64,000 nucleotides of DNA from Bradyrhizobium liaoningense. Its GTDB lineage: Bacteria; Pseudomonadota; Alphaproteobacteria; Rhizobiales; Xanthobacteraceae. The stretch covers positions 806,001 through 870,000 of the forward strand of contig NZ_JAFCJT010000001.1 of assembly GCF_018130785.1 (NCBI RefSeq). The letters are read 5' to 3'. Shown one piece after another: positions 53,623 through 63,143 of this stretch; position 1 is the stretch's first letter, and every line of letters starts with the position of its first letter. The translations under genes and the position numbers were made by a program. The notes under the pieces are model-generated. The model had not been told where the DNA came from and did not search any database. It saw only the letters and a program-made list of their open reading frames with translations.

Positions 53623-55953
53623 ATGTCGCGTGCAGACGCCGCGAACGCGTGCGTCCAATCCGATTCGATCAAGGGATTGGCGCAATCGATCGCGAAACCT
53701 GCCTATCATCGGCTCCTGATCGCGGAGCCGGCGCTGCGCCGCGCCGTGCCGACTCTCATCATCGCTTTCCTGATCACGATCTGCCTCGGCGCATTCGTGC
53801 AGGTCGTCGATCAGACGCGCCAGAAGCGGCTGGTGCTGCGCCACGACATCTCGGCGCTGGCCGACCTGCTCGCAGAGCGTATCGATCGCCTTACCTCCTC
53901 GCGGCAGGAGCGGCTCAAGAACATCGAGAACCTGCCGACACTGCTGCCCGATCTCATCCCGTCCTGGGGCACGGCCGCCCGCCGCCACGTCGTCGTCACC
54001 TCGGCCGGCGTCGACCGCCGCATCCTCGCCCGCATTCCGATCGACAGCGCCCCCTCGGGCAACGACCGCCTGCTCGATGCGATCACCACGGCGCAATTGC
54101 TCGCGGCGCCGCCGCGCGACAACAACGTCTCCGACATGACGCTGCCGAACGGCAACGCCGCGATGGCGACCTCGCGGCAGATCAAGTCGCTGCCGGGCCT
54201 CGTCACCGTGATCCAGGAGCGCAACGAGCCGCTCTGGGGCTCGGATGCCGCGCTCTCGGTGACGCTGTCGGCGACCACCGGCTTCGTCGTCCTGATCCTC
54301 GGCTTCGCCTTCCACTGGCAGTCGACCCGCGCCCGCGAGGGCGACCTCATCAACGACGCCGTGCGCGGCCGCATCGACACCGCGCTCAACCGCGGCCGCT
54401 GCGGCCTGTGGGACTGGGACCTGTCGCGCGGCCGGATCTTCTGGTCGCAGTCGATGTTCTCGATGCTCGGCCTCGACGGCCGTAACGAGCTCCTCACCTT
54501 CGGCGAGGTCAACGCGCTGGTGAAGTCCGACGACATCGACCTGTTCGAGATCGCCGATCAGCTCATCTCCGAGAAGATCGACCATATCGACCAGACCTTC
54601 CGCATGCAGCATGTCGACGGTCACTGGATCTGGCTCCGCGTCCGCTGCGAGAAGACGCGCGGGGCGACCGATTCCAGCGTGCACCTGATCGGAATCGCCG
54701 TCGACATCACCGAGCAGAAGAGCCTTGCCGAACGCACCGTCGAGGCCGATCTGCGCCTGCGCGACGCCATCGAGACCATTCCGGAGGCCTTCGTGCTGTG
54801 GGATGCGAGCGACCGCCTCGTGCTCTGCAACTCGCACTTCCAGCGCCTGCACAAGCTGCCCGACAGCGCCGTCATCCCCGGCACCTCCTACGAGACCGTG
54901 CTCGAAGTCGGCCGCATGCCGGAGGTGCGCACCCGCCACAACGAGACGGCCAGCCAGGGTCCGGGCGCGCGCACCTTCGAGGCGCAGCTCGACGACGGCA
55001 GCTGGCTGCATATCAGCGAGCGCCGCACCAAGGACGGCGGCTACGTCTCGGTCGGCACCGACATCACCCGGATCAAGGAGCACGAGCAGAAGCTGGTCGA
55101 CAACGATCTGCGCCTGCGCGCCACCGTCATCGATTTGAAGCGCTCCCAGGCCGCCCTCGAGCGCCAGACCAACGAGCTCGCCGATCTCGCCGAGAAGTAT
55201 CAGCGCGAGAAGACCCGCGCCGAGGAAGCCAACCAGACCAAGTCGAAATTCCTCGCCAATATGAGCCATGAGCTGCGCACGCCGCTCAACGCCATCATCG
55301 GCTTCTCCGAGATCATGGGCTCGGGCATGTTCGGCGAGCTCGGCTCGGAGAAGTACCAGGAATATTGCCAGGACATCCTGACCAGCGGCCATTACCTGCT
55401 CGAAGTCATCAACGACATCCTCGACATGTCCAAGATCGAAGCCGGCCGCATGAAGCTCGACATGGAAGAGCTCGACCTCGGACAGACGCTTGCGGAGTCC
55501 CTCCGCGTCGTCTCCGGCCGCGCGCACGACAAGCATCTGACGCTCGACGCCGAGATCGAGAAATCGATCTCGGTCGTTGCCGACCGCCGCGCGACCAAGC
55601 AGATCATCGTCAATCTGCTCTCCAATGCGGTGAAGTTCACGCCCGACGGCGGACGCATCGTGGTGCGCAGCCGGCAGCTCGACGACCGGATCGTGCTGAT
55701 GATCGCCGACACCGGCATCGGGATCGCGCAGCATTCGCTGGCGCGGCTCGGCCGCCCCTTCGAGCAGGTCGAGAGCCAGCTCACCAAGACCTATCACGGC
55801 TCCGGACTTGGACTTGCGATCGCGCGCTCGCTGGCGCAGCTCCACGGCGGCTCGATGCGGCTGCGCTCGAAGATCGACGTGGGCACCGTCGTCCGCGTGA
55901 CCCTGCCGCGCGATGCGATCAAGGCGGCGTCCGCGATGTCGGCTGCGGCCTAG
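53623..55953 (+). CDS. PAS-domain sensor histidine kinase (PleC/DivJ-like HisKA)
   Basis: A 776-residue membrane kinase. N-terminal helix (about 42-66), periplasmic stretch (about 67-210), second helix (about 212-232), two or three PAS segments (about 255-490), coiled coil, then HisKA with the phospho-acceptor in [20 protein letters not shown] (His549) and HATPase with [21 protein letters not shown] and [14 protein letters not shown]. The HisKA sequence fits the PleC/DivJ/PdhS group that controls cell-cycle development in alphaproteobacteria, but the response regulator is not adjacent. The start at 53623 was chosen over a GTG at 53569. Confidence 0.88.
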   Translation: MSRADAANACVQSDSIKGLAQSIAKPAYHRLLIAEPALRRAVPTLIIAFLITICLGAFVQVVDQTRQKRLVLRHDISALADLLAERIDRLTSSRQERLKNIENLPTLLPDLIPSWGTAARRHVVVTSAGVDRRILARIPIDSAPSGNDRLLDAITTAQLLAAPPRDNNVSDMTLPNGNAAMATSRQIKSLPGLVTVIQERNEPLWGSDAALSVTLSATTGFVVLILGFAFHWQSTRAREGDLINDAVRGRIDTALNRGRCGLWDWDLSRGRIFWSQSMFSMLGLDGRNELLTFGEVNALVKSDDIDLFEIADQLISEKIDHIDQTFRMQHVDGHWIWLRVRCEKTRGATDSSVHLIGIAVDITEQKSLAERTVEADLRLRDAIETIPEAFVLWDASDRLVLCNSHFQRLHKLPDSAVIPGTSYETVLEVGRMPEVRTRHNETASQGPGARTFEAQLDDGSWLHISERRTKDGGYVSVGTDITRIKEHEQKLVDNDLRLRATVIDLKRSQAALERQTNELADLAEKYQREKTRAEEANQTKSKFLANMSHELRTPLNAIIGFSEIMGSGMFGELGSEKYQEYCQDILTSGHYLLEVINDILDMSKIEAGRMKLDMEELDLGQTLAESLRVVSGRAHDKHLTLDAEIEKSISVVADRRATKQIIVNLLSNAVKFTPDGGRIVVRSRQLDDRIVLMIADTGIGIAQHSLARLGRPFEQVESQLTKTYHGSGLGLAIARSLAQLHGGSMRLRSKIDVGTVVRVTLPRDAIKAASAMSAAA

Positions 55954-55968
55954 CGCATGATCGGTGCT

Positions 55969-56050
55969 GATTGAATCAGAACCGAGGCTCTCGATCCCTG
56001 TTTTGACGCGTTGTCTTCACGCGAACCGGTATCGCTCGAAAACGCTGTAG
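55969..56050. repeat. Dispersed intergenic repeat, family with TTTTGACGCG core (copy 2)
   Basis: GATTGAATCAGAACC..., CTGTTTTGACGCG, CACGCGAACCGGTATCG, ending CTCGAAAACGCTG; relative of 30009-30100. Confidence 0.65.
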
Positions 56051-56053
56051 ACC

Positions 56054-56947
56054 CTACAATTGCAGTGACGGTGCCACTTCGCGCGCGACGTTGACCAGCG
56101 CCGCGATCAGCGGCGTCATCGGATCGCGCTGCGGGATCACCATGCCGATGCTGTAATTGACATCGGGATCGGTGATCGGGATCGAGCGCACCGTATCGGA
56201 CAGGCCAAGCGTCTCGGCAAGCTTGGCCGGCATTACGCTCGCCCAGCGCCCCGTCTTCACATGCGTGAACAGCACCAGCAGCGAGTTCGAGGTCAGGGTC
56301 GGCGTCGCCTCCGCGCCGACCGAGCGGAGCGCGCGGTCGATGATGCGGCGGTTCTGCATGTCGGGCGTCAGCAGGCACAGCGGCACCTGCCCGACCTCCT
56401 TCCACGTCACCGTCTCGCGATCGCCGAACATTCCATCCGGCGCGGTCAGCAGGCGATAGCTCTCGTTGTAGAGCGGAATGGTGCGCACCTTGCCGATCGG
56501 CTCGTTCTCGATATAGGTCAGCCCAGCATCGACCTCCAGATTTTCGAGCAGCCCCAGCACCTCGGATGAGGTGGTGGACTGGATCCGGAAGCGCACCTCG
56601 GGATGCTTGGCGCGGAACGGCGTCGTCAGCTGGGCGACCATGCCGAGCACGGTCGGGATTGCCGCGATGCGGATTTCGCCCGAGAGCTGATGCTTCAGCC
56701 CGTTGATCTCGTCGCGCATGGCGCGGGCATCGCCGACGATCCGCCGCGCCCAATCCAGCGCCCGCTCGCCCTCGGGGGTAAAACCCTGGAAGCGGGAGCC
56801 GCGCTGGACCAGCATCACGCCGAGGATCTCCTCGAGCTGCTTGAGCCCGGTCGACATCGTCGGTTGCGTCACGCCGCAGACTTCTGCCGCGCGTCCAAAA
56901 TGCCGCTCCTTCGCCAGCGCCAGCAGCAGTTCAAGCTTGTCGATCAA
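56054..56947 (-). CDS. LysR-family regulator, divergent from fds operon
   Basis: A 297-residue LysR-type regulator: HTH LELLLALAKERHFGRAAEVCGVTQPTMSTGLKQLEEILG at 5-43, followed by a periplasmic-binding-like effector domain with inter-domain GEIRIAAIPTV. Its start faces the fdsG start across a 224-base gap with a perfect LysR box, which is the usual layout for a gene activator and fits the FdsR regulator reported beside fds operons. The effector is probably formate; unproven. Confidence 0.9.
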   Translation of the reverse strand: MIDKLELLLALAKERHFGRAAEVCGVTQPTMSTGLKQLEEILGVMLVQRGSRFQGFTPEGERALDWARRIVGDARAMRDEINGLKHQLSGEIRIAAIPTVLGMVAQLTTPFRAKHPEVRFRIQSTTSSEVLGLLENLEVDAGLTYIENEPIGKVRTIPLYNESYRLLTAPDGMFGDRETVTWKEVGQVPLCLLTPDMQNRRIIDRALRSVGAEATPTLTSNSLLVLFTHVKTGRWASVMPAKLAETLGLSDTVRSIPITDPDVNYSIGMVIPQRDPMTPLIAALVNVAREVAPSLQL

Positions 56948-57053
56948 CCGGTCGTCCCCTCGGATTCTGTCGTGGCATGCAAGCTAGCACGCCCCACCCT
57001 TGCCAACACACAAAAACCGCCCCGCGGAACAGCCTCGATAGCAATTTCATATC

Positions 57054-57078
57054 GATCGATTGCACACGCCAATCGATC
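57054..57078. promoter_or_regulatory. LysR-type operator between regulator and fdsG
   Basis: GATCGATTG-CACACGC-CAATCGATC, perfect 9-base arms and 7-base spacer; the core ATTG-N7-CAAT is the T-N11-A LysR box. Centre is about 106 bases before fdsG and 119 from the regulator start. Confidence 0.75.
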
Positions 57079-57171
57079 AGAATTCGCAATCGCAGCATGA
57101 GACAGCTTTATTGATCTTCGAACGATTCCAAATAGTTTGCGATCAAGGGACGCTCAATCTGAGAACAAAGA

Positions 57172-57648
57172 ATGACAGCGGTTTACGAGCCTTGGGACGA
57201 AACGCGCGGCGCCGAGATCATCGCCGAACATGCGAAGCAAGAGGGCGCGACGCTCGTCATCCTCCACGCCCTTCAAGAGGCGTTCGGCTACGTGCCGGAG
57301 GCGGCGATTCCCATGGTGGCGCAGGCGCTGAATCTGTCGCGCGCCGAGGTGCATGGCGTGTTCACGTTCTACCATGATTTCAGGCACAAGCCGGCCGGCC
57401 GTCATGTCCTGAAGCTGTGCCGCGCGGAGGCCTGCCAGGCTGCGGGTGGCGACGCGCTGGCTGCGCGCGCCGAGGCGAAGCTAGGCGTGCCGCTCGGTAA
57501 CACGACCGCCGATGATCGCGTCACGCTGGAGCCGATCTACTGCCTCGGGCTGTGCGCGACCGCACCGTCCGCAATGCTCGACGGCCGCCTCATTGGCCGG
57601 CTCGACGAGAAGCGCCTCGATGCACTGGTTGCGGAGGCACAGCGATGA
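57172..57648 (+). CDS. fdsG: Formate dehydrogenase gamma subunit (NuoE-like)
   Basis: A 158-residue thioredoxin-like [2Fe-2S] subunit. Cluster cysteines are in CRAEACQAAGG (two) and YCLGLCATAP (two). It belongs to the NAD-dependent soluble formate dehydrogenase, accepting electrons between the alpha and beta subunits. First gene of fdsGBA-fdhD-fdsD, overlapping fdsB. Confidence 0.93.
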   Translation: MTAVYEPWDETRGAEIIAEHAKQEGATLVILHALQEAFGYVPEAAIPMVAQALNLSRAEVHGVFTFYHDFRHKPAGRHVLKLCRAEACQAAGGDALAARAEAKLGVPLGNTTADDRVTLEPIYCLGLCATAPSAMLDGRLIGRLDEKRLDALVAEAQR

Positions 57649-59201
57649 GCATGCGTCTCTTCGTCTCACGCGATGCGGGTGCGGTGGCCGTAGGCGCCGA
57701 CGAGGTTGCGCTGGCGCTGGAACAGGCTGCGGCCAAGCGCGGCGTTACTGTCGAGATCGTCAGGACCGGCTCGCGCGGGATGTACTGGCTGGAGCCGCTG
57801 GTCGAGGTCGCGACGCCGCAGGGCCGGATCGCCTTCGGCCCGGTCAGCGAGACCGATGTGCCTTCCCTGCTCGACGCGCTCGCCAGCAACACGCCGCACC
57901 TGCTGCGGCTGGGCGCGACCGACGAGATCCCCTGGCTGAAGCGACAGACCCGTCTCACCTTCGCCCGCTGCGGCGTGATCGATCCGCGCTCGCTCGACGA
58001 TTACCGCGCCCATGGCGGCTACAAGGGCCTGGAACGCGCGCTGTCGCTTGGCTCCGATGCAATCCTCGTGGAGGTCACCGCATCGGGCCTGCGCGGCCGC
58101 GGCGGCGCGGGCTTCCCGACCGGCATCAAGTGGAAGACGGTTGCGCAGGCCAAAGCCGATCGCAAATTCATCGTCTGCAACGCCGACGAAGGCGACAGCG
58201 GCACCTTTGCCGACCGCATGATCATGGAAGGCGACCCCTTCCTGGTGATCGAGGGCATGACGACCGCCGGCATCACCGTCGGCGCGACCAAGGGCTACAT
58301 CTACATCCGCAGCGAATACCCGCACGCAGTCGAAGCGATGAACGCGGCCATCAAGGCGGCGAAGCGCGGCGGTTATCTCGGCGACAAGATCGGCGGCTCG
58401 ACCTCCAGCTTCGATCTCGAAGTGCGGGTTGGCGCCGGCGCTTACGTTTGCGGTGAAGAGACCTCGCTGCTGGAAAGCCTCGAAGGCCGCCGTGGCCTGG
58501 TGCGCGCCAAGCCGCCGCTGCCGGCGCATCACGGCCTGTTCGGCAAGCCGACCGTCATCAACAACGTGCTGTCATTCGCGGCGATCCCCTTCATCCTCGC
58601 CGAGGGCGCCAAGGCCTATACCGATTTCGGCATGGGCCGTTCGCGCGGCACGATGCCGATCCAGCTCGCCGGCAACATCCGCCATGGCGGGCTGTTCGAG
58701 ACCGCGTTCGGCGTGACGCTCGGCGAGCTCGTCGACGACGTCGGCGGTGGCACGTTCACGGGCCGCCCGGTCCGCGCGGTGCAGGTCGGCGGCCCGCTCG
58801 GCGCCTATTTCCCGCGCGCGCTGTTTGATACCCCGTTTGACTACGAAGCCTTCGCCGCACGCGACGGCCTGATCGGCCATGGCGGCATCGTCGTGTTCGA
58901 CGACAGCGTCGACATGCGCAGGCAGGCGCGCTTCGCCATGGAATTCTGCGCCATCGAATCCTGCGGCAAGTGCACGCCCTGCCGCATCGGCTCGACCCGT
59001 GGCGTCGAGACCATCGAAAAGATCATCCGCGGCGAGCGCGTGAGCGAAAACCTCGCGCTCGTCGAAGACCTCTGCAACACGATGAAATTCGGCTCGCTCT
59101 GCGCACTCGGGGGCTTCACGCCCTACCCCGTGCTCAGCGCGTTGAAGCATTTCCGGGAGGATTTCGCACCCATCCCGACCACGCTTCAGGCCGCGGAATA
59201 G
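57645..59201 (+). CDS. fdsB: Formate dehydrogenase beta subunit (NuoF-like, FMN/NAD)
   Basis: A 518-residue subunit holding the NAD(H) and FMN site. An N-terminal thioredoxin-like domain (about 1-110) is followed by GRGGAGFPTGIKWKT (NADH/FMN binding, about 175), ADEGDSGTFADR, an SLBB region and the [4Fe-4S] ligands ESCGKCTPCRIGSTRG. The ATG at 57645 overlaps the fdsG stop (ATGA); a second ATG at 57651 is possible. Confidence 0.93.
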   Translation: MSMRLFVSRDAGAVAVGADEVALALEQAAAKRGVTVEIVRTGSRGMYWLEPLVEVATPQGRIAFGPVSETDVPSLLDALASNTPHLLRLGATDEIPWLKRQTRLTFARCGVIDPRSLDDYRAHGGYKGLERALSLGSDAILVEVTASGLRGRGGAGFPTGIKWKTVAQAKADRKFIVCNADEGDSGTFADRMIMEGDPFLVIEGMTTAGITVGATKGYIYIRSEYPHAVEAMNAAIKAAKRGGYLGDKIGGSTSSFDLEVRVGAGAYVCGEETSLLESLEGRRGLVRAKPPLPAHHGLFGKPTVINNVLSFAAIPFILAEGAKAYTDFGMGRSRGTMPIQLAGNIRHGGLFETAFGVTLGELVDDVGGGTFTGRPVRAVQVGGPLGAYFPRALFDTPFDYEAFAARDGLIGHGGIVVFDDSVDMRRQARFAMEFCAIESCGKCTPCRIGSTRGVETIEKIIRGERVSENLALVEDLCNTMKFGSLCALGGFTPYPVLSALKHFREDFAPIPTTLQAAE

Positions 59202-59211
59202 GAGAACGACG

Positions 59212-62085
59212 ATGTCTCTGATCGAAGAAATCGACTACGGCACGCCACGCTCCAAATCGGAAACGATGGTCACGCTGACCATCGACGGCAACCAGGTCAC
59301 GGTGCCCGAGGGCACTTCGATCATGCGGGCCGCGATGGACGCCGGCCACCAGATCCCGAAACTCTGCGCGACCGACATGGTCGATGCGTTCGGCTCGTGC
59401 CGGCTCTGCGTCGTCGAGATCGAGGGCCGCGCCGGCACGCCGGCCTCCTGCACCACACCGGTGATGCCGGGCCTCGTCGTGCACACCCAGAGCGAACGGC
59501 TGAAGAAACTGCGCAAGGGCGTGATGGAGCTCTACATCTCCGACCATCCGCTCGACTGCCTCACCTGCGGCGCCAACGGCGATTGCGAATTGCAGGATAT
59601 GGCAGGCGCCGTGGGCCTGCGCGACGTCCGCTACGGCTATGAGGGCGAGAACCACGTCTTCGCCAAGTCCAACGGCGAGGTCAACGCCGCCTGGATGCCG
59701 AAGGACGAGTCCAATCCCTATTTCACCTACGATCCGTCGAAGTGCATCGTCTGCTCGCGCTGCGTCCGCGCCTGCGAGGAAGTGCAAGGCACCTTCGCGC
59801 TGACCATCTCGGGCCGCGGCTTCGACAGCCGCGTTTCGCCCGGCATGAGCGAGAGCTTCCTCGGCTCCGAATGCGTCTCCTGCGGCGCCTGCGTGCAGGC
59901 CTGCCCGACCGCGACGCTGACGGAAAAATCCGTGATCGAGATCGGCCAGCCCGAGCACTCCGTTGTCACCACCTGCGCCTATTGCGGCGTCGGTTGCGCC
60001 TTCAAGGCCGAGATGCGCGGCGAGGAAGTCGTGCGCATGGTGCCGTACAAGGACGGCAAGGCCAATCGCGGCCATTCCTGCGTCAAGGGCCGTTTCGCCT
60101 GGGGTTACACCAACCACAAGGAGCGTATCCTCAACCCGATGATCCGCGAGCGGATCGAGGATCCCTGGCGCGAAGTGTCCTGGGATGAGGCGTTCTCGTT
60201 TGCCGCCACCAAGATGCGCGGCATCCAGAAGAAATACGGCCGCGACGCCATCGGCGGCATCACCTCGTCCCGCTGCACCAACGAAGAAACCTATCTGGTG
60301 CAGAAGCTGATCCGTGGCGGCTTCGGCAACAACAATGTCGACACCTGCGCCCGCGTCTGCCATTCGCCGACCGGTTACGGCCTGTCGCAGACCTTCGGCA
60401 CGTCGGCCGGCACGCAGGACTTCGACTCGGTGGAGGATACTGACGTCGCGGTCATCATTGGTGCAAATCCCGCCTCCGCTCACCCGGTGTTCGCTTCGCG
60501 CCTGAAGAAGCGGTTGCGCCAGGGTGCGAAACTGATCGTGATCGATCCGCGCCGGACCGAAATGGTGGAATCGCCGCACGTAAAGGCGTTGCACCTGCCG
60601 CTGATGCCCGGCACCAACGTTGCCGTCGTGACGGCGCTGGCGCACGTCATCGTCACCGAGGGCCTCGCCAACGAAGCCTTCGTGCGCGAGCGCTGCGACT
60701 GGGCCGAGTTCGAGGAATGGGCCGCCTTCGTCGCCCAGCCGAAACACAGTCCGGAAGCCACCGCGATCCTCACCGGCGTCGATCCGCAGGTGTTGCGCGA
60801 AGCCGCGCGCATCTACGCCACCGGCGGCAATGGCGCGATCTATTACGGCCTCGGCGTCACCGAGCACAGCCAGGGCTCGACCACGGTGATCGCGATCGCG
60901 AACCTTGCGATGGTCACAGGCAATATCGGCCGTCCCGGCGTCGGCGTGAATCCGCTGCGCGGCCAGAACAACGTCCAGGGCTCGTGCGACATGGGCTCGT
61001 TCCCGCACGAGCTGCCCGGCTATCGTCACATCTCGGGCGACGCCGTGCGCGACCAGTTCGAAGCGTTGTGGAACGTCAAGCTCAACCCGGAGCCGGGCCT
61101 GCGCATTCCCAACATGTTCGATGCCGCAATCGAAGGCACGTTCATGGGCATCTACGTGCAGGGCGAGGACATCCTCCAGTCCGATCCCAACACCAAGCAC
61201 GTGGTGGCGGCGCTGTCGTCGATGGAATGCGTCATCGTTCACGACCTCTTCCTGAACGAGACCGCAAACTACGCCCATGTCTTCCTGCCCGGCTCGAGCT
61301 TCCTCGAGAAGGACGGAACCTTCACCAACGCCGAGCGCCGCATCCAGCGCGTCCGCAAGGTGATGTCACCGAAGAACGGCATGGCCGACTGGGAGGTCAC
61401 CATCGCCCTCGCCAAGGCCATGGGCTTCGAGATGAACTACAGCCATCCGTCCGAGATCATGGACGAGATCGCGGCACTGACGCCGACGTTTACCGGCGTC
61501 TCCTACGCCAAGCTCGACGAACTCGGCTCGGTGCAATGGCCCTGCAACGAGAAGGCGCCGGAGGGCACCCCGGTGATGCATATCGGCGGCTTCGTCCGTG
61601 GCAAGGGCAAGTTCATCGTCACCGAATACGTCGCAACCGACGAGCGCACCGGGCCCCGCTTCCCGCTGCTGCTCACCACGGGCCGCATCCTCAGCCAGTA
61701 CAATGTCGGTGCGCAGACAAGGCGCACCGAGAACGTGGTCTGGCATGCCGAGGACCGGCTCGAGATTCATCCGCACGACGCCGAGCAGCGCGGTGTGCGC
61801 GACGGCGACTGGGTGCGACTCGCGAGCCGTGCGGGCGAAACCACCCTGCGCGCGGAGATCACCGACCGCGTCTCACCGGGCGTCGTCTACACCACCTTCC
61901 ATCACCCGGACACGCAGGCCAACGTCATCACCACCGACTTTTCGGACTGGGCCACCAACTGCCCCGAATACAAGGTGACCGCGGTGCAGATCTCGCCGTC
62001 GAACGGTCCATCCGACTGGCAGAAGAGCTACGACGAGCAGGCGCGGCACTCCCGCCGCATCGCGCCGGCCGAGGCCGCGGAGTAA
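59212..62085 (+). CDS. fdsA: Formate dehydrogenase alpha subunit (Mo-bis-MGD, cysteine type)
   Basis: A 957-residue catalytic subunit. N-terminal [2Fe-2S] ferredoxin domain (FGSCRLCVVEIEG), His-containing [4Fe-4S] segment, two more clusters (CIVCSRCVRACEEV and CVSCGACVQACPT), an additional CAYCGVGC cluster, then the molybdenum domain with active-site Cys383 and His384 in CARVCHSPTGYG. Cysteine, not selenocysteine, so a Mo (or W) enzyme that oxidises formate to CO2. Length (about 960) fits FdsA of Rhodobacter/Cupriavidus. A putative 5th gene fdsD closes the operon. Confidence 0.95.
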   Translation: MSLIEEIDYGTPRSKSETMVTLTIDGNQVTVPEGTSIMRAAMDAGHQIPKLCATDMVDAFGSCRLCVVEIEGRAGTPASCTTPVMPGLVVHTQSERLKKLRKGVMELYISDHPLDCLTCGANGDCELQDMAGAVGLRDVRYGYEGENHVFAKSNGEVNAAWMPKDESNPYFTYDPSKCIVCSRCVRACEEVQGTFALTISGRGFDSRVSPGMSESFLGSECVSCGACVQACPTATLTEKSVIEIGQPEHSVVTTCAYCGVGCAFKAEMRGEEVVRMVPYKDGKANRGHSCVKGRFAWGYTNHKERILNPMIRERIEDPWREVSWDEAFSFAATKMRGIQKKYGRDAIGGITSSRCTNEETYLVQKLIRGGFGNNNVDTCARVCHSPTGYGLSQTFGTSAGTQDFDSVEDTDVAVIIGANPASAHPVFASRLKKRLRQGAKLIVIDPRRTEMVESPHVKALHLPLMPGTNVAVVTALAHVIVTEGLANEAFVRERCDWAEFEEWAAFVAQPKHSPEATAILTGVDPQVLREAARIYATGGNGAIYYGLGVTEHSQGSTTVIAIANLAMVTGNIGRPGVGVNPLRGQNNVQGSCDMGSFPHELPGYRHISGDAVRDQFEALWNVKLNPEPGLRIPNMFDAAIEGTFMGIYVQGEDILQSDPNTKHVVAALSSMECVIVHDLFLNETANYAHVFLPGSSFLEKDGTFTNAERRIQRVRKVMSPKNGMADWEVTIALAKAMGFEMNYSHPSEIMDEIAALTPTFTGVSYAKLDELGSVQWPCNEKAPEGTPVMHIGGFVRGKGKFIVTEYVATDERTGPRFPLLLTTGRILSQYNVGAQTRRTENVVWHAEDRLEIHPHDAEQRGVRDGDWVRLASRAGETTLRAEITDRVSPGVVYTTFHHPDTQANVITTDFSDWATNCPEYKVTAVQISPSNGPSDWQKSYDEQARHSRRIAPAEAAE

Positions 62086-62089
62086 CGGC

Positions 62090-62920
62090 ATGCACGTGCC
62101 GGTCCAGGCCATCGACCGCGAGATCTGGCGCGACGGTGTCGCGTCCGAAGGGGCGCGGCTGATCCCCGAGGAGACGCCGCTGGCGCTAACCTATAATGGC
62201 GGCACCTACGCCGTCATGATGGGAACCCCGCAGAACCTCGAGGATTTTGCCGTCGGCTTCAGCCTGGACGAAGGCATCATCAGGTCGGTCGACGACATCA
62301 AGTCGCTCGAAGTGGTCCGCCTCGACGACGGCATCGAGCTCAGGATGTGGCTTGCGTCGGAAGATGCCGGACGCATCAGCGAGCGGCGTCGCCACATCGC
62401 CGGCCCGACCGGCTGCGGCATTTGCGGCATCGATTCAATTGCCGAAGCCGTGCGGCCTGCGGCCGTCGTGCAGCAGGGACAGACGTTCACGCCTGAGCAG
62501 ATCATGACGGCGATGCAGGCCATCGCGCCCCTGCAATCGATCAACATACAGACCCGCGCGGTCCACGCGGCCGCGTTCTGGTCGTTGTCAAATGGCATCG
62601 TCGCCCTGCGCGAGGATGTCGGCCGCCACAACGCGCTCGACAAGCTCGCCGGTTCGCTGGCGCGCAGCCGGACGAACGCAAGCGGCGGCATGGTCTTGCT
62701 GACGAGTCGTGTCTCGGTCGAGATGGTGCAGAAGACGGCCGCCATCGGCGCGCCTGTGCTGGTCGCGGTTTCCGTACCCACCGCGCTCGCGGTGCACACC
62801 GCGGAGGCCGCCGGCATCACGCTGATCGCGATTGCCCGCAGCGACGGGTTTGAAGTGTTCACGCACCAGGGCCGCGTCACGGCTCATCGTGCTCAGGAGA
62901 TTATCGATGTCGTCGCCTGA
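62090..62920 (+). CDS. fdhD: FdhD/FdsC sulfurtransferase for formate dehydrogenase maturation
   Basis: A 276-residue protein that delivers sulfur to the molybdenum cofactor. Conserved GPTGCGICGIDS (the CxxC motif, about residue 107), VDDIKSLEVVRLDDGIEL and DVGRHNALDKLAG are visible. Starts 4 bases after fdsA; overlaps fdsD by 14 bases. Also called FdsC in this operon type. Confidence 0.94.
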   Translation: MHVPVQAIDREIWRDGVASEGARLIPEETPLALTYNGGTYAVMMGTPQNLEDFAVGFSLDEGIIRSVDDIKSLEVVRLDDGIELRMWLASEDAGRISERRRHIAGPTGCGICGIDSIAEAVRPAAVVQQGQTFTPEQIMTAMQAIAPLQSINIQTRAVHAAAFWSLSNGIVALREDVGRHNALDKLAGSLARSRTNASGGMVLLTSRVSVEMVQKTAAIGAPVLVAVSVPTALAVHTAEAAGITLIAIARSDGFEVFTHQGRVTAHRAQEIIDVVA

Positions 62921-63143
62921 CCGCCTCGTCTACATGGCCAACCAGATCGGCATGTTCTTCAAGAGCCAGGGCCACGACAAGGCCGTGCCTGGAATCGCCG
63001 ACCATATCAAGAAATTCTGGGATCCCCGGATGAAGCGCGCGATCTTCGCTCATCTCGACGCCGGCGGCGCCGGGCTGGAGCCGAACGTGCTCGAAGCGCT
63101 GACGTCACTGAAGCAGACTATTTCCCTTCCAGCTGCGCCGTGA
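62907..63143 (+). CDS. fdsD: Formate dehydrogenase delta subunit
   Basis: A 78-residue small subunit (MSSPDRLVYMANQIGMFFKSQGHDKAV...), typical FdsD with DHIKKFWDPRMKRAIFAHL. Needed for assembly or stability of the FdsGBA complex. Its end overlaps, on the opposite strand, the end of glnE by 26 bases. Confidence 0.92.
   Translation: MSSPDRLVYMANQIGMFFKSQGHDKAVPGIADHIKKFWDPRMKRAIFAHLDAGGAGLEPNVLEALTSLKQTISLPAAP

Noticed and set aside
53587..55845. 752-codon minus-strand open frame opposite the histidine kinase
   Set aside because: The kinase has intact H, N and G boxes; the antisense product has no recognisable domain.
59134..61278. 714-codon minus-strand open frame opposite fdsA
   Set aside because: fdsA carries all Fe-S and Moco motifs; the antisense frame is a composition artefact.
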